Positions 1 through 6,498 of a stretch of 6,498 nucleotides of DNA are shown here, one piece after another. The stretch's first letter is position 1. Every line of letters begins with the position of its first letter. The DNA comes from Limnobacter sp. (lineage in GTDB: Bacteria > Pseudomonadota > Gammaproteobacteria > Burkholderiales > Burkholderiaceae_B), in NCBI GenBank assembly GCA_012032215.1, contig JAAURO010000101.1, forward strand, positions 1 through 6,498, read 5' to 3'. Both the position numbers and the translations under genes were made by a program. Under the pieces are notes generated by a model. That model saw nothing but the letters and a program-made list of their open reading frames with translations. It searched no databases and was not told the origin of the DNA.

Positions 1-964
1 TGTTGGGAGAAATCAGGCACACCAAATCGTTTAAATCGCTCGATTCCCGGCGGGCTTTTTTCAGGCCCTCTACCACCACCGTTAAGGCAGTTTCCCAATC
101 AGTAGCCACCCACTGACCGGACTTTTTAATCATGGGTTGCGTTAGACGCTGGGTAGAGTTTAGCCCTTCGTAACTAAAACGGTCGCGATCGGAAATCCAG
201 CATTCGTTGATCGCCTCATTTTCAAAAGGCACCACGCGCATGGCTTTGTCGCCTTTGACCTGTATCACCAGATTAGAGCCCAGGCTGTCGTGGCCCGACA
301 CGGTTTTACGGCGTGCAAGCTCCCAGGTTCTGGCACTGTAGCGAAAAGGCTTGGAGGTCAGCGCACCCACGGGGCACAAATCTATCATATTGCCAGACAG
401 CTCGGAATCCACGGACTTGCCCACAAAACTCAGAATTTCCGCGTGCTCACCCCGGTTGGCCATGCCCAGTTCCATGACACCCGCCACCTCTTGGCCAAAA
501 CGCACGCAACGTGTGCAGTGAATGCAACGGCTCATTTCCTCGGCAGACACCAAAGGACCAATCTTCTTGTGGAACACCACGCGCTTTTCTTCGGTATAAC
601 GCGAAGCAACGCCTCCGTAACCCACGGCCAAATCCTGCAACTGGCATTCGCCGCCTTGGTCGCAAATGGGGCAATCCAGTGGGTGATTGATCAGCAAAAA
701 TTCCATAACCCCCTTTTGTGCAGCCACCGCTTTTTCAGAGCTGGTGTGCACAATCATGCCTTGGGTAACCGGTGTTGCGCAGGCAGGCAGGGGCTTGGGC
801 GCTTTTTCCACCTCAACCAGACACATGCGGCAGTTTGCCGCAATAGACAGTTTTTTGTGGTAACAAAAGTGCGGCACGTATTTACCGGCCTTGGTAGCAG
901 CCTCCATCAGCATGCTACCTTCCTGCACTTCTACTTTTATACCGTCAATTTCGACTTCAACCAT
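1..964 (-). CDS. nuoG: NADH-quinone oxidoreductase subunit G (NuoG), 5' part; runs off the left edge
   Basis: Large iron-sulfur subunit of the complex I peripheral arm; it passes electrons from the NuoF side towards NuoB. The first 321 codons are visible without interruption. Residues about 1-80 are a plant-type ferredoxin domain with the N1b [2Fe-2S] ligands Cys34, Cys45, Cys48 and Cys62. The next motif, HPLDCPIC, has the unusual His ligand of cluster N5 (His94, Cys98, Cys101, Cys107). CIHCTRC plus a later DLCPVGA supply cluster N4 (Cys147, Cys150, Cys153, Cys197). The molybdopterin-oxidoreductase-like part then begins. The four cysteines that bind the extra cluster N7 in E. coli are absent, as is usual for mitochondrial-type complex I. 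The ATG at 964 was chosen because MVEVEIDG is the normal family start and a GGGAAGAG-type ribosome site lies just upstream. It starts 15 bases after nuoF stops, so it is co-transcribed. The C-terminal portion is outside the window. Confidence 0.97.
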   Translation of the reverse strand, partial: MVEVEIDGIKVEVQEGSMLMEAATKAGKYVPHFCYHKKLSIAANCRMCLVEVEKAPKPLPACATPVTQGMIVHTSSEKAVAAQKGVMEFLLINHPLDCPICDQGGECQLQDLAVGYGGVASRYTEEKRVVFHKKIGPLVSAEEMSRCIHCTRCVRFGQEVAGVMELGMANRGEHAEILSFVGKSVDSELSGNMIDLCPVGALTSKPFRYSARTWELARRKTVSGHDSLGSNLVIQVKGDKAMRVVPFENEAINECWISDRDRFSYEGLNSTQRLTQPMIKKSGQWVATDWETALTVVVEGLKKARRESSDLNDLVCLISPN

Positions 965-979
965 GTGCCACTCTTCCCG

Positions 980-2274
980 TTAAACGTAGGCAGAAACAAG
1001 GCATTCCTTGTGTGCAATGTGGTGTTCAAATTCTTCGCGGAAATGCTTCAGGAAAGCGCGCACAGGCATAGCCGCTGCATCGCCCAGCGCACAAATGGTG
1101 CGCCCCTGAATGTTGTCCGCAATCGAGTTGAGCATATCAATGTCTTCAGGCCGACCCTGGCCATTTTCAATGCGATGCAGAATGCGGTACAACCAGCCTG
1201 TGCCTTCGCGACAAGGAGTGCACTGCCCGCAACTTTCTTCGTAATAAAAATAAGACAAACGCAGAAGCGACTTCACCATGCAGCGCGTTTCGTCCATCAC
1301 AATGACAGCGCCCGAACCCAGCATTGAACCTGCTTTGGCAATGGAATCGTAGTCCATATCGGTTGCCAGCATTACCTCGCCAGGCAGAACCGGCATGGAT
1401 GACCCGCCGGGAATAACCGCCTTGCAGGCCCGTCCGCCTTTTATGCCACCGGCCAGCTCCAGCAAAGTAGCAAACGGTGTACCCATAGGAATTTCGTAGT
1501 TACCTGGCTTAACCACATCGCCCGAAATCGAAAATATTTTCGTGCCGCCGTTGTTCGGCTTGCCCATTTCCAGAAACCAATTGCCACCATTGGCCAAAAT
1601 AAAAGGCACTGCCGCAAATGTTTCGGTGTTGTTAATGGTAGTAGGCTTTCCGTAAATGCCATACGAGGCAGGAAAAGGCGGCTTAAAGCGAGGCTGCCCC
1701 TTTTTCCCTTCAATCGATTCAATCAAAGCGGTTTCTTCACCGCAAATGTACGCACCAAAACCATGGTGAGCATGCAATTCAAAAGAAAATTCCGAACCCA
1801 GAATATTGTTACCCAGGTAATCGGCTGCGCGTGCCTGTTCCAGTGCTTCCTCAAAACGTTCATACACCTCCCAGATTTCGCCGTGAATGTAGTTGTAACC
1901 CACGGTAATACCCATGGCATACGCAGCAATGGCCATACCCTCAATAACGGAATGCGGGTTATAGCGAAGAATGTCGCGATCTTTAAATGTACCGGGCTCG
2001 CCTTCGTCTGAATTGCACGCCAAGTACTTTTTCCCCGGGAATTGCCGGGGCATGAACTCCATTTCAAGCCGGTCGGAAAACCAGCACCTCCACGCCCACG
2101 CAAAGCCGATTTTTTGACTTCCGCAATCACATCTTCCTGAGAAATACCTTCTTCAATAATTTTGCGCAGGGCTTTGTAGCCACCCCGTGCCTCGTAGCCT
2201 TTCAGATCCCAGTTCGTGCCATCAAGCCCAGCCAGAATAACGGGATTAATGTGTCTGTCGTGCAAGCAGGTCAT
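980..2274 (-). CDS. nuoF: NADH-quinone oxidoreductase subunit F (NuoF), interrupted by an apparent one-base deletion
   Basis: The 51-kDa-type subunit that oxidises NADH, binds FMN and holds [4Fe-4S] cluster N3, at the tip of complex I in the cytoplasm. The N-terminal 73 residues (2274 to about 2056) end in the glycine-rich FMN/NADH motif [14 protein letters not shown]. The rest is in another frame (about 2057 to 980), starting FMPRQFPG and continuing with [14 protein letters not shown] and [14 protein letters not shown]. The N3 ligands are in SCGQCTPC (Cys349, 352, 355) and TICALGD (Cys395), numbered in the restored protein. Adding one A to the AA at 2055-2056 (plus strand) joins the halves as KWS-FMPRQ and gives 431 residues, normal for the family. 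Read literally, the first frame runs on as nonsense to a stop at 1723. The ATG at 2274 overlaps the nuoE stop by four bases (ATGA) and has a strong GGAGGAG site at 2283-2289, so translation is probably coupled. I favour sequencing error over a true pseudogene, because both sides are fully conserved. Confidence 0.93.
2054..2057 (-). other. Putative single-base deletion (frameshift) in nuoF
   Basis: On the coding strand the sequence reads TGGAGTTCATGCCC, whereas the conserved W-S-F-M-P needs TGGAGTTTCATGCCC. One T of a TTT run is missing (one A on the plus strand). The reading frame changes exactly here, with conserved NuoF sequence on each side. Confidence 0.88.
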
Positions 2275-2750
2275 GACTTGAACTCCTCCAAAAGGGCATC
2301 GATTTTTTCGTGGCTCATGAAGCTGCACATGCGGTGGTTGTTTACCAGCATGACCGGCGCATCGCCGCAAGCACCCATGCACTCGCCCTCTTTCAGCGTA
2401 AACAGTTTGTCGCCCGTGGTTTCATTAAAACCAATCCCCAGCTTTTTCTTCAGATACTCTGCCGCATCGGTTCCGCCAGACAAAGCACAAGGTAAGTTGG
2501 TGCACACAGTAATTTTTGCTTTGCCAGTGGGCTGCAAATCATACATGTTGTAAAAAGTAGCCACTTCATAAGCCGCTATCGGCTGAATTTCCAGATAGTG
2601 CGCCACTTCTTCAATGGCCTCGTTGGAAAGCCACCCCAACTCCACCTGCACAATGCGCAAGGCAGACATTACAGCGGAGATTTTTTGGTCTGCCGGGTAT
2701 TTGGTCAATTCTTTGTCGATAAGGCGGTACGCCTGCTCGCTAAACTTCAT
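2271..2750 (-). CDS. nuoE: NADH-quinone oxidoreductase subunit E (NuoE)
   Basis: The 24-kDa-type subunit with a thioredoxin-like fold that carries [2Fe-2S] cluster N1a beside the FMN of NuoF. The 159-residue protein has a helical N-terminal part (about 1-75, with KYPADQK and the conserved [10 protein letters not shown]). The ferredoxin domain follows, with ligands in CTNLPC (Cys83, Cys88) and [11 protein letters not shown] (Cys124, Cys128), the standard C-x4-C and C-x3-C spacing. I chose the ATG at 2750 because a TTGGAG ribosome site (2760-2765) sits nine bases upstream and [12 protein letters not shown] fits the family's start. An in-frame ATG at 2792 would add 14 residues but has no ribosome site and abuts the nuoD stop. 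The gene begins 42 bases after nuoD, and its stop overlaps the nuoF start by four bases. No frame disruption is seen. Confidence 0.97.
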   Translation of the reverse strand: MKFSEQAYRLIDKELTKYPADQKISAVMSALRIVQVELGWLSNEAIEEVAHYLEIQPIAAYEVATFYNMYDLQPTGKAKITVCTNLPCALSGGTDAAEYLKKKLGIGFNETTGDKLFTLKEGECMGACGDAPVMLVNNHRMCSFMSHEKIDALLEEFKS

Positions 2751-2759
2751 CGTGTCGCA

Positions 2760-2765
2760 CTCCAA
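2760..2765 (-). promoter_or_regulatory. Ribosome binding site deciding the nuoE start
   Basis: TTGGAG on the coding strand, nine bases before the ATG at 2750. It favours this ATG over the in-frame ATG at 2792, which has no comparable purine-rich site. Confidence 0.7.
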
Positions 2766-2792
2766 TAAATTCGCATGGCCAAGACTGAGCAT

Positions 2793-4045
2793 TTAGCGGT
2801 CAATCTCGCCAAACACAATGTCTTGTGTACCAATAATGGTGACCACATCGGCCAGCATGTGGCCCCTGGCCATTTCGTCCAAAGCCTGTAAATGCGCAAA
2901 ACCCGGCGCACGAATTTTCAGGCGGTACGGCTTGTTGGCACCATCGGCCACCAAATAAATGCCAAACTCGCCCTTGGGGTGCTCGACAGCCGCGTAAGAC
3001 TCGCCTTCGGGCACATGCATGCCCTCAGAAAACAGCTTGAAATGGTGAATCAGCTCTTCCATATTGGACTTCATGTCCACACGTTTGGGCGGCGCCACCT
3101 TGTAGTTGTCGCTCATGACAGGGCCAGGGTTGTTGCGCAACCAGGCAATGCACTGTTTGACAATGTGATTAGACTGGCGAAACTCTTCCATACGCACCAG
3201 GTAACGGTCGTAGCTGTCGCCGTTCACACCCACAGGAATGTCGAAATCCAGTTGATCGTATACCTCGTAGGGCTGCTTCTTGCGCAAATCCCATTCAATG
3301 CCAGAGCCACGCAACATAGGACCGGTCAGGCCCATCGACAACGCACGCTCGGGGCTTACCACCCCAATGCCCACCAAGCGTTGCTTCCAGATACGGTTGT
3401 CGGTCAGCAGGGTTTCGTATTCATCCACGTACTTCGGGAAACGTTCGGTGAAATCCTCAAGAAAATCCAGCAAGGAACCTTGCCGGTTTTTGTTCAAGGC
3501 ACTGACTTTTTTGGCAGAACGCACACGTGAAGGCTTGTACTGCGGCATGGTATCGGGCAAATCGCGATACACGCCACCGGGCCGATAATAGGCCGCGTGC
3601 ATGCGTGCACCGGACACAGCCTCGTAGCAATCCATCAGGTCTTCGCGTTCGCGAAAGGCGTACAGAAACACCGCCATAGCGCCCACGTCAAGACCATGCG
3701 CACCCAACCACAGCAAGTGGTTGAGTATGCGCGTAATTTCATCGAACATGACACGGATATACTGCGCACGAATTGGCACTTCAATGCCCAGCAGTTTTTC
3801 AATCGCCATGCAGTACGCGTGTTCATTGGCCATCATGACACGTAATCCAGCCGATCCATATAAGGCACCGATTGAATAAAGGTTTTGTGTTCCGCCAGCT
3901 TTTCAGTGCCCCGGTGCAAAAGGCCGATGTGCGGGTCGGCGCGCTGCACAACCTCACCATCCAGCTCCAGCACCAAACGCAACACACCGTGTGCAGCCGG
4001 ATGCTGAGGCCCAAAGTTCAGGGTGTAATTCTTGATTTCAGCCAT
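2793..4045 (-). CDS. nuoD: NADH-quinone oxidoreductase subunit D (NuoD), interrupted by an apparent one-base deletion
   Basis: The 49-kDa-type subunit, related to the large subunit of [NiFe] hydrogenases; with NuoB it forms the quinone-reduction site near cluster N2. The first 70 residues (4045 to 3836) contain [26 protein letters not shown] and [10 protein letters not shown], with the conserved His and Tyr residues of the quinone pocket region. This frame then hits TGA at 3833-3835. The remaining 347 residues resume one frame over at MMANEHAY and include [29 protein letters not shown] and the family C-terminus [12 protein letters not shown]. Inserting one base at 3836/3837 (so Ser70 is TCN, followed by Met-Met) gives 417 residues, the usual length. 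The start ATG overlaps the nuoC stop by one base (TAATG) and has a GGAGG site at 4055-4059. I favour sequencing error: both sides are intact, and a split NuoD is not a known arrangement. Confidence 0.94.
3833..3838 (-). other. Putative single-base deletion (frameshift) in nuoD
   Basis: The coding strand reads GAT TAC GTG TCA TGA TGG, a premature stop straight after LDYVS. The family sequence is DYVS-MM-NEHAY, which needs GTG TCN ATG ATG. One base at the third position of the serine codon is missing between 3836 and 3837. By coincidence the result looks like an ATGA stop/start overlap. Confidence 0.88.
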
Positions 4046-4707
4046 TACTTGGTACCTCCAGCAGCGACAATGGCAACCGCATTGGCAGGCACTCCATCGC
4101 CGGGAATAACTGCCCCTACGGCATATTGTGGCTCACGGATAACACGGGGAATCACATCGCGGGGCTCGATGGAGACGGGCTGGTACACCACACGCCCCAA
4201 TTCGGGGTCATAGCGCATTTCAACATGCCCGGAAAGCGGAAAGTCCTTGCGGAAAGGGTGCCCCACAAAACCATAATCAGTGAGAATACGGCGCAAATCG
4301 GGATGGTCTTCAAACACGATGCCGTACAAATCGAATGCCTCTCGTTCGTACCAATTGGCAGAACTCCACACATTCATCACCGAGGCCACCGAAGGAAAAT
4401 CGTCATCGGTACAACACACTTTCAGGCGCACACGCTGATTCAGCGACACAGACAACAAGTGACACACCACCCAGAAGCGTTGAGTCTCAACGATTTCATT
4501 GCGGTACTCGCTCATATCCAGGCCACACAAATCAATGAGCTGCTCGAATTGCAAACCTTCAGAGTCGCGCAGCAAGGCGCAACTTTGCAAATAATCGGCA
4601 GCACCAACCACCACATTGAGCTCGTTGGTTTGAATGGCAGACGAAACAAGCATGGGCCCGAGTACTTGAGCAATGCGTGCCTGTAACAAAGTAAGACTCT
4701 CAGACAT
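4045..4707 (-). CDS. nuoC: NADH-quinone oxidoreductase subunit C (NuoC)
   Basis: The 30-kDa-type subunit, a structural component of the connecting module of complex I that holds NuoD and NuoB; it binds no cofactor. The protein has 220 residues. The family signature [11 protein letters not shown] is at about 120-130, followed by [31 protein letters not shown] sequence (about 135-160). It then has the usual betaproteobacterial end with [19 protein letters not shown] (about 174-192) and a hydrophobic, Gly/Ala-rich tail. It is a separate gene, not fused to nuoD as in E. coli. The ATG at 4707 lies eight bases after nuoB stops, and an AGAAGG ribosome site overlaps that stop. Its own stop overlaps the nuoD start by one base. 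No frameshift is seen. Confidence 0.97.
   Translation of the reverse strand: MSESLTLLQARIAQVLGPMLVSSAIQTNELNVVVGAADYLQSCALLRDSEGLQFEQLIDLCGLDMSEYRNEIVETQRFWVVCHLLSVSLNQRVRLKVCCTDDDFPSVASVMNVWSSANWYEREAFDLYGIVFEDHPDLRRILTDYGFVGHPFRKDFPLSGHVEMRYDPELGRVVYQPVSIEPRDVIPRVIREPQYAVGAVIPGDGVPANAVAIVAAGGTK
4055..4059 (-). promoter_or_regulatory. Ribosome binding site for nuoD inside the 3' end of nuoC
   Basis: GGAGG on the coding strand, nine bases before the nuoD ATG at 4045. It confirms the N-terminal start of nuoD (and the TAATG overlap), rather than the internal ATG at 3836. Confidence 0.7.
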
Positions 4708-4715
4708 AAAACCTT

Positions 4716-5192
4716 CTATCGTGCGATGGTCGAAGTGTTTTTAATTTTGTTTTGCAGTTGCAACAAACCGTACATCAGCGCCTCGGCCGTTGGCGGACAG
4801 CCAGGCACATAAATATCTACCGGCACAATGCGATCACAACCGCGCACCACAGAATACGAATAATGGTAATAACCGCCGCCGTTGGCGCAAGAACCCATAG
4901 ACAGCACCCAGCGTGGCTCGGCCATTTGGTCATACACCTTGCGAAGCGCCGGAGCCATTTTGTTGCACAGGGTGCCTGCCACTATCATGAGGTCGGACTG
5001 ACGCGGACTTGGCCTGAAAATAATTCCGAAGCGATCCAGATCGTAACGACTGGCCCCTGCATGCATCATTTCAACGGCGCAACAGGCAAGCCCGAAGGTC
5101 ATGGGCCACAGAGAACCCGTGCGCCCCCAGTTAATCAGTTTGTCTGCCGAAGTGGTGATAAAACCTTCGTTCAGTACACCTTCAATTCCCAT
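4716..5192 (-). CDS. nuoB: NADH-quinone oxidoreductase subunit B (NuoB)
   Basis: The PSST-type subunit that carries [4Fe-4S] cluster N2, the direct electron donor to quinone, at the junction of the peripheral and membrane arms. The 158-residue protein shows all four ligands: the tandem pair in GLACCAVE (Cys37, Cys38), [13 protein letters not shown] (Cys102) and [12 protein letters not shown] (Cys132). Other family hallmarks are [15 protein letters not shown] and [13 protein letters not shown]. The length is normal for Burkholderiales. The ATG at 5192 gives the expected [11 protein letters not shown] start, with an AAGG-containing site about ten bases upstream. It begins 54 bases after nuoA ends and precedes nuoC by eight bases. 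No disruption is seen. Confidence 0.98.
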   Translation of the reverse strand: MGIEGVLNEGFITTSADKLINWGRTGSLWPMTFGLACCAVEMMHAGASRYDLDRFGIIFRPSPRQSDLMIVAGTLCNKMAPALRKVYDQMAEPRWVLSMGSCANGGGYYHYSYSVVRGCDRIVPVDIYVPGCPPTAEALMYGLLQLQNKIKNTSTIAR

Positions 5193-5226
5193 ACCAATAC
5201 ACCTTTCCAGTAAGCGCTTGTGAGTA

Positions 5227-5247
5227 ACTGCACTTTGACTGCACTTT
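5227..5247. repeat. Tandem direct repeat of a 10-base unit at the nuoA-nuoB junction
   Basis: ACTGCACTTT occurs at 5227-5236 and again at 5238-5247, separated by a single G (11-base period, about one helical turn). The second copy touches the nuoA stop codon (5247-5249). It lies in the 54-base nuoA-nuoB gap. It may simply be a small local duplication; no function can be inferred. Confidence 0.6.
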
Positions 5248-5606
5248 TATTCCCAATCCAGCGCGCCCCGCGTCCATTCGTAAACGAAGCCGACAACGAG
5301 AACACCCAGAAAAATCATCATGGCCCAGAAACCAGCAGGCCCTATTTCCCGATAGGCCACCGCCCACGGAAACAAGAACGCGATTTCCAGATCGAAAAGA
5401 ATAAAAAGAATGGCCACAAGGTAGTAGCGCACATCGAATTGCATGCGCGCATCTTCAAAAGCCTCGAAGCCACATTCATAGGGGGAAAGTTTCTGTGCGT
5501 CTGGTTTGTGCGGGGCCAACAGGCCGCCGACCAACATGGCACCGGCACCCACACCAACACCCACCAGAATAAACATCAAAACGGGGAAATAAGATTCCAG
5601 ATTCAC
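5247..5606 (-). CDS. nuoA: NADH-quinone oxidoreductase subunit A (NuoA), GTG start
   Basis: Small membrane subunit of complex I at the foot of the quinone channel. The 119 residues have three predicted membrane helices: about 6-30 ([15 protein letters not shown]), about 60-80 ([20 protein letters not shown], with an in-membrane acidic pair) and about 90-112 ([20 protein letters not shown]). The long first loop holds the family motif [15 protein letters not shown] chose the GTG at 5606 because it gives the canonical [11 protein letters not shown] start and 119 residues, and a GGGAGT site (5611-5616) lies five bases upstream. The in-frame ATG at 5687 would add 27 residues translated through the terminator and is rejected. 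This is the first gene of the nuo operon. Confidence 0.96.
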   Translation of the reverse strand: MNLESYFPVLMFILVGVGVGAGAMLVGGLLAPHKPDAQKLSPYECGFEAFEDARMQFDVRYYLVAILFILFDLEIAFLFPWAVAYREIGPAGFWAMMIFLGVLVVGFVYEWTRGALDWE

Positions 5607-5610
5607 GTGT

Positions 5611-5616
5611 ACTCCC
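5611..5616 (-). promoter_or_regulatory. Ribosome binding site deciding the nuoA GTG start
   Basis: GGGAGT on the coding strand, close (about five bases) before the GTG at 5606. There is no ATG between it and the conserved NLESYFPVL sequence. Confidence 0.6.
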
Positions 5617-5649
5617 GTGTAAACCCTGATACCAATAAATTTGACTATA
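5617..5649 (-). promoter_or_regulatory. Possible nuo operon promoter region (weak)
   Basis: If the terminator works, the nuo operon needs a start site between it and nuoA. Two -10-like hexamers are visible on the coding strand: TATAGT (5644-5649), overlapping the end of the T run, and an extended form, TGGTATCAG (5626-5634). Neither has a convincing -35 box 16-18 bases upstream. The placement is inferred from context, not from a strong motif. Confidence 0.22.
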
Positions 5650-5681
5650 AAAAAACCGGTCGTGTACCTGTGTGACCGGCT
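5649..5681 (-). terminator. Rho-independent terminator after tRNA-Leu
   Basis: On the minus strand, CCGGTC (5674-5679) pairs with GACCGG (5656-5661). The pairing extends by a G-T and an A-T pair, the loop is about 12 bases, and seven T residues (5649-5655) follow. It lies directly downstream of the tRNA 3' end at 5690 and upstream of nuoA, so it should end transcription of the tpiA-secG-tRNA block. Confidence 0.8.
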
Positions 5682-5689
5682 CATCAATT

Positions 5690-5774
5690 TGGTGCCGACG
5701 GCGAGACTCGAACTCGCACAGCTTTCGCCACTACCCCCTCAAGATAGCGTGTCTACCAATTTCACCACGTCGGC
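5690..5774 (-). tRNA. tRNA-Leu (anticodon GAG)
   Basis: An 85-base class II tRNA including an encoded CCA end. The acceptor stem GCCGACG (5768-5774) pairs with CGTCGGC and is followed by ACCA. The D arm has the GG of the loop (AATTGGTAGAC). The anticodon loop TTGAGGG places GAG at 5738-5740, reading CUC/CUU leucine codons. A long variable arm, typical of tRNA-Leu, is followed by a T arm, GCGAG-TTCGAGT-CTCGC. It lies 71 bases after secG and is probably processed from that transcript. Base composition changes around this gene (see findings). Confidence 0.96.
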
Positions 5775-5845
5775 TTCCGTTGGAACTGCTGGTCGGATGG
5801 CGTGAGGATGGCGCTCCGAACAGCAATGAATTCTATGCGGAAAGA

Positions 5846-6269
5846 CTAGGGTTTCTGAGGGGCCGACGCTGCGGGTTGCGTTGGCGCAGAAGCCGACACA
5901 GCGGGAGCCGAAGCGACCGAAGGCCCCGTCGGAATCTGTGCTACCGGCGGCGCAGATGCCGCGGCCGGCGCGCTCGCCGCACCCGCACGCTCGAAGACGC
6001 TCGTGCCTTCCGGCTGCCTGGACGACAGGCCAGCGGTGCCGAAGTAGGCCAGACCCAGCGTGCAAGCAAAGAACACCGCGGCGCAGAACGAGGTCGAGCG
6101 CGACAGGAAGTTGGCACTGCCGGTGGCACCGAACAGGCTGCCCGATGCACCGCTGCCGAACGAGGCGCCCATGTCGGCACCCTTGCCGTGTTGCACCAGC
6201 ACCAAGCCGATCATCGCGATGGCCGAAATGATCTGGACGGCGTAGAACGAGGTTCCAAAAGATCTGCAT
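5846..6269 (-). CDS. secG: Preprotein translocase subunit SecG, with an apparent one-base insertion near the start
   Basis: SecG is the small accessory subunit of the SecYEG channel that assists protein export through the inner membrane. Visible are a first membrane helix (VQIISAIAMIGLVLVQ), the cytoplasmic family motif QHGKGADMGASFGSGASG with LFGATGSANFLSR, and a second helix (SFCAAVFFACTLGLAYFG). The last 45 or so residues are a low-complexity Ala/Ser/Pro tail, common in betaproteobacterial SecG. The expected N-terminus, MQIFWNLVL, is encoded from the ATG at 6269, but in another frame from AVQIIS onward. Removing one base at about 6242-6249 joins them as MQIFWNLVL-AVQIIS, giving 140 residues. 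A TTG at 6283 can open the downstream frame without correction, but yields an atypical start (MTEALCRSFGTSFY) and lacks a ribosome site. The gene lies 21 bases after tpiA. It is far richer in G+C than the nuo genes. Confidence 0.88.
6242..6249 (-). other. Putative single-base insertion (frameshift) in secG
   Basis: The coding strand reads CTC GTT CTA C GCC GTC CAG. Family proteins have about nine hydrophobic residues followed directly by (A/V)-V-Q. One base too many between Val8 and the Ala-Val-Gln shifts the frame. Exactly which base is extra cannot be decided. This is less certain than the two nuo sites, because SecG N-termini vary. Confidence 0.65.
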
Positions 6270-6290
6270 AGGGCTTCTGTCAAAGAGAGG

Positions 6291-6498
<208 letters not shown>

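Noticed and set aside
290..1327. Long open frame of 345 codons on the plus strand
   Set aside because: It lies antisense across nuoG and nuoF, spans their junction, and has a His/Phe/Asn-rich composition with no recognisable domain. It is a mirror of the coding strand's codon bias.
1723..2055. Continuation of the first nuoF frame past the frameshift, to a stop at 1723
   Set aside because: After GLKWSS the translation loses all resemblance to NuoF, while the neighbouring frame carries the conserved protein. It is only the out-of-frame tail.
2271..2792. Longer NuoE starting at the ATG at 2792
   Set aside because: It has no ribosome site and an unconserved 14-residue extension. The ATG at 2750 has a well-placed TTGGAG.
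3833..4045. A genuine separate small gene encoding a 70-residue NuoD fragment
   Set aside because: Its 70 residues are exactly the missing N-terminus of NuoD, and one added base restores the full protein. An ATGA overlap arises by chance from the ATG ATG codons.
2762..5640. The same nine bases (CCAATAAAT, plus strand) before both nuoE (2762-2770) and nuoA (5632-5640)
   Set aside because: It is short and AT-rich, and stands in different positions relative to each start codon. A chance match is likely.
5247..5687. Longer NuoA starting at the ATG at 5687
   Set aside because: The extension reads through the terminator hairpin and begins three bases from the tRNA end. Family proteins start at the [13 protein letters not shown] sequence.
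5690..5774. tRNA-Leu as an integration site for a mobile island
   Set aside because: No integrase, direct repeat of the tRNA 3' end, or other mobile gene is present. The sequence beside the tRNA 3' end is a terminator and a core nuo operon.
5672..6271. Plus-strand open frame of 199 codons with an Arg-rich product
   Set aside because: It is antisense to tRNA-Leu and secG. The Arg-rich translation is typical of shadow frames in G+C-rich DNA.

Overview
The window is a slice of the housekeeping chromosome of a betaproteobacterium, probably of the order Burkholderiales. All genes lie on the minus strand, so transcription runs from high to low coordinates. The order is tpiA (3' end), secG, tRNA-Leu(GAG), nuoA, nuoB, nuoC, nuoD, nuoE, nuoF, nuoG (5' end). 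To my knowledge tpiA-secG-tRNA-Leu-nuo is the usual order in Burkholderiales, and the proteins read as typical members of that group. The species cannot be named from the sequence.

Region 6291-6498 is the C-terminal end of triosephosphate isomerase. Region 5846-6269 encodes SecG, the small subunit of the SecYEG translocon, with an Ala/Pro/Ser-rich tail. A class II leucine tRNA (5690-5774) follows, then a rho-independent terminator (5649-5681) that separates this upstream block from the nuo operon. From 5606 down to the left edge the nuo genes are tightly packed (gaps of 8-54 bases, or overlaps of 1-4 bases). They encode NADH:quinone oxidoreductase (respiratory complex I): membrane subunit NuoA, the quinone-side connecting subunits NuoB, NuoC and NuoD (cluster N2), and the NADH-oxidising subunits NuoE, NuoF and NuoG (FMN, clusters N1a, N3, N1b, N4, N5). 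No gene-free stretch exceeds about 85 bases.

I found no new biological system. What deserves attention is the state of the sequence. Three otherwise well-conserved genes (nuoF, nuoD, secG) each carry one apparent single-base indel, and correcting it restores a normal-length family protein. In addition, base composition changes abruptly at the tRNA: lines sampled in the nuo genes are about 47-55% G+C, while secG and tpiA are about 65-80%. Together these suggest an error-prone or chimeric assembly (for example metagenomic) joined near the conserved tRNA-Leu. Natural recombination at this locus is a less likely alternative.
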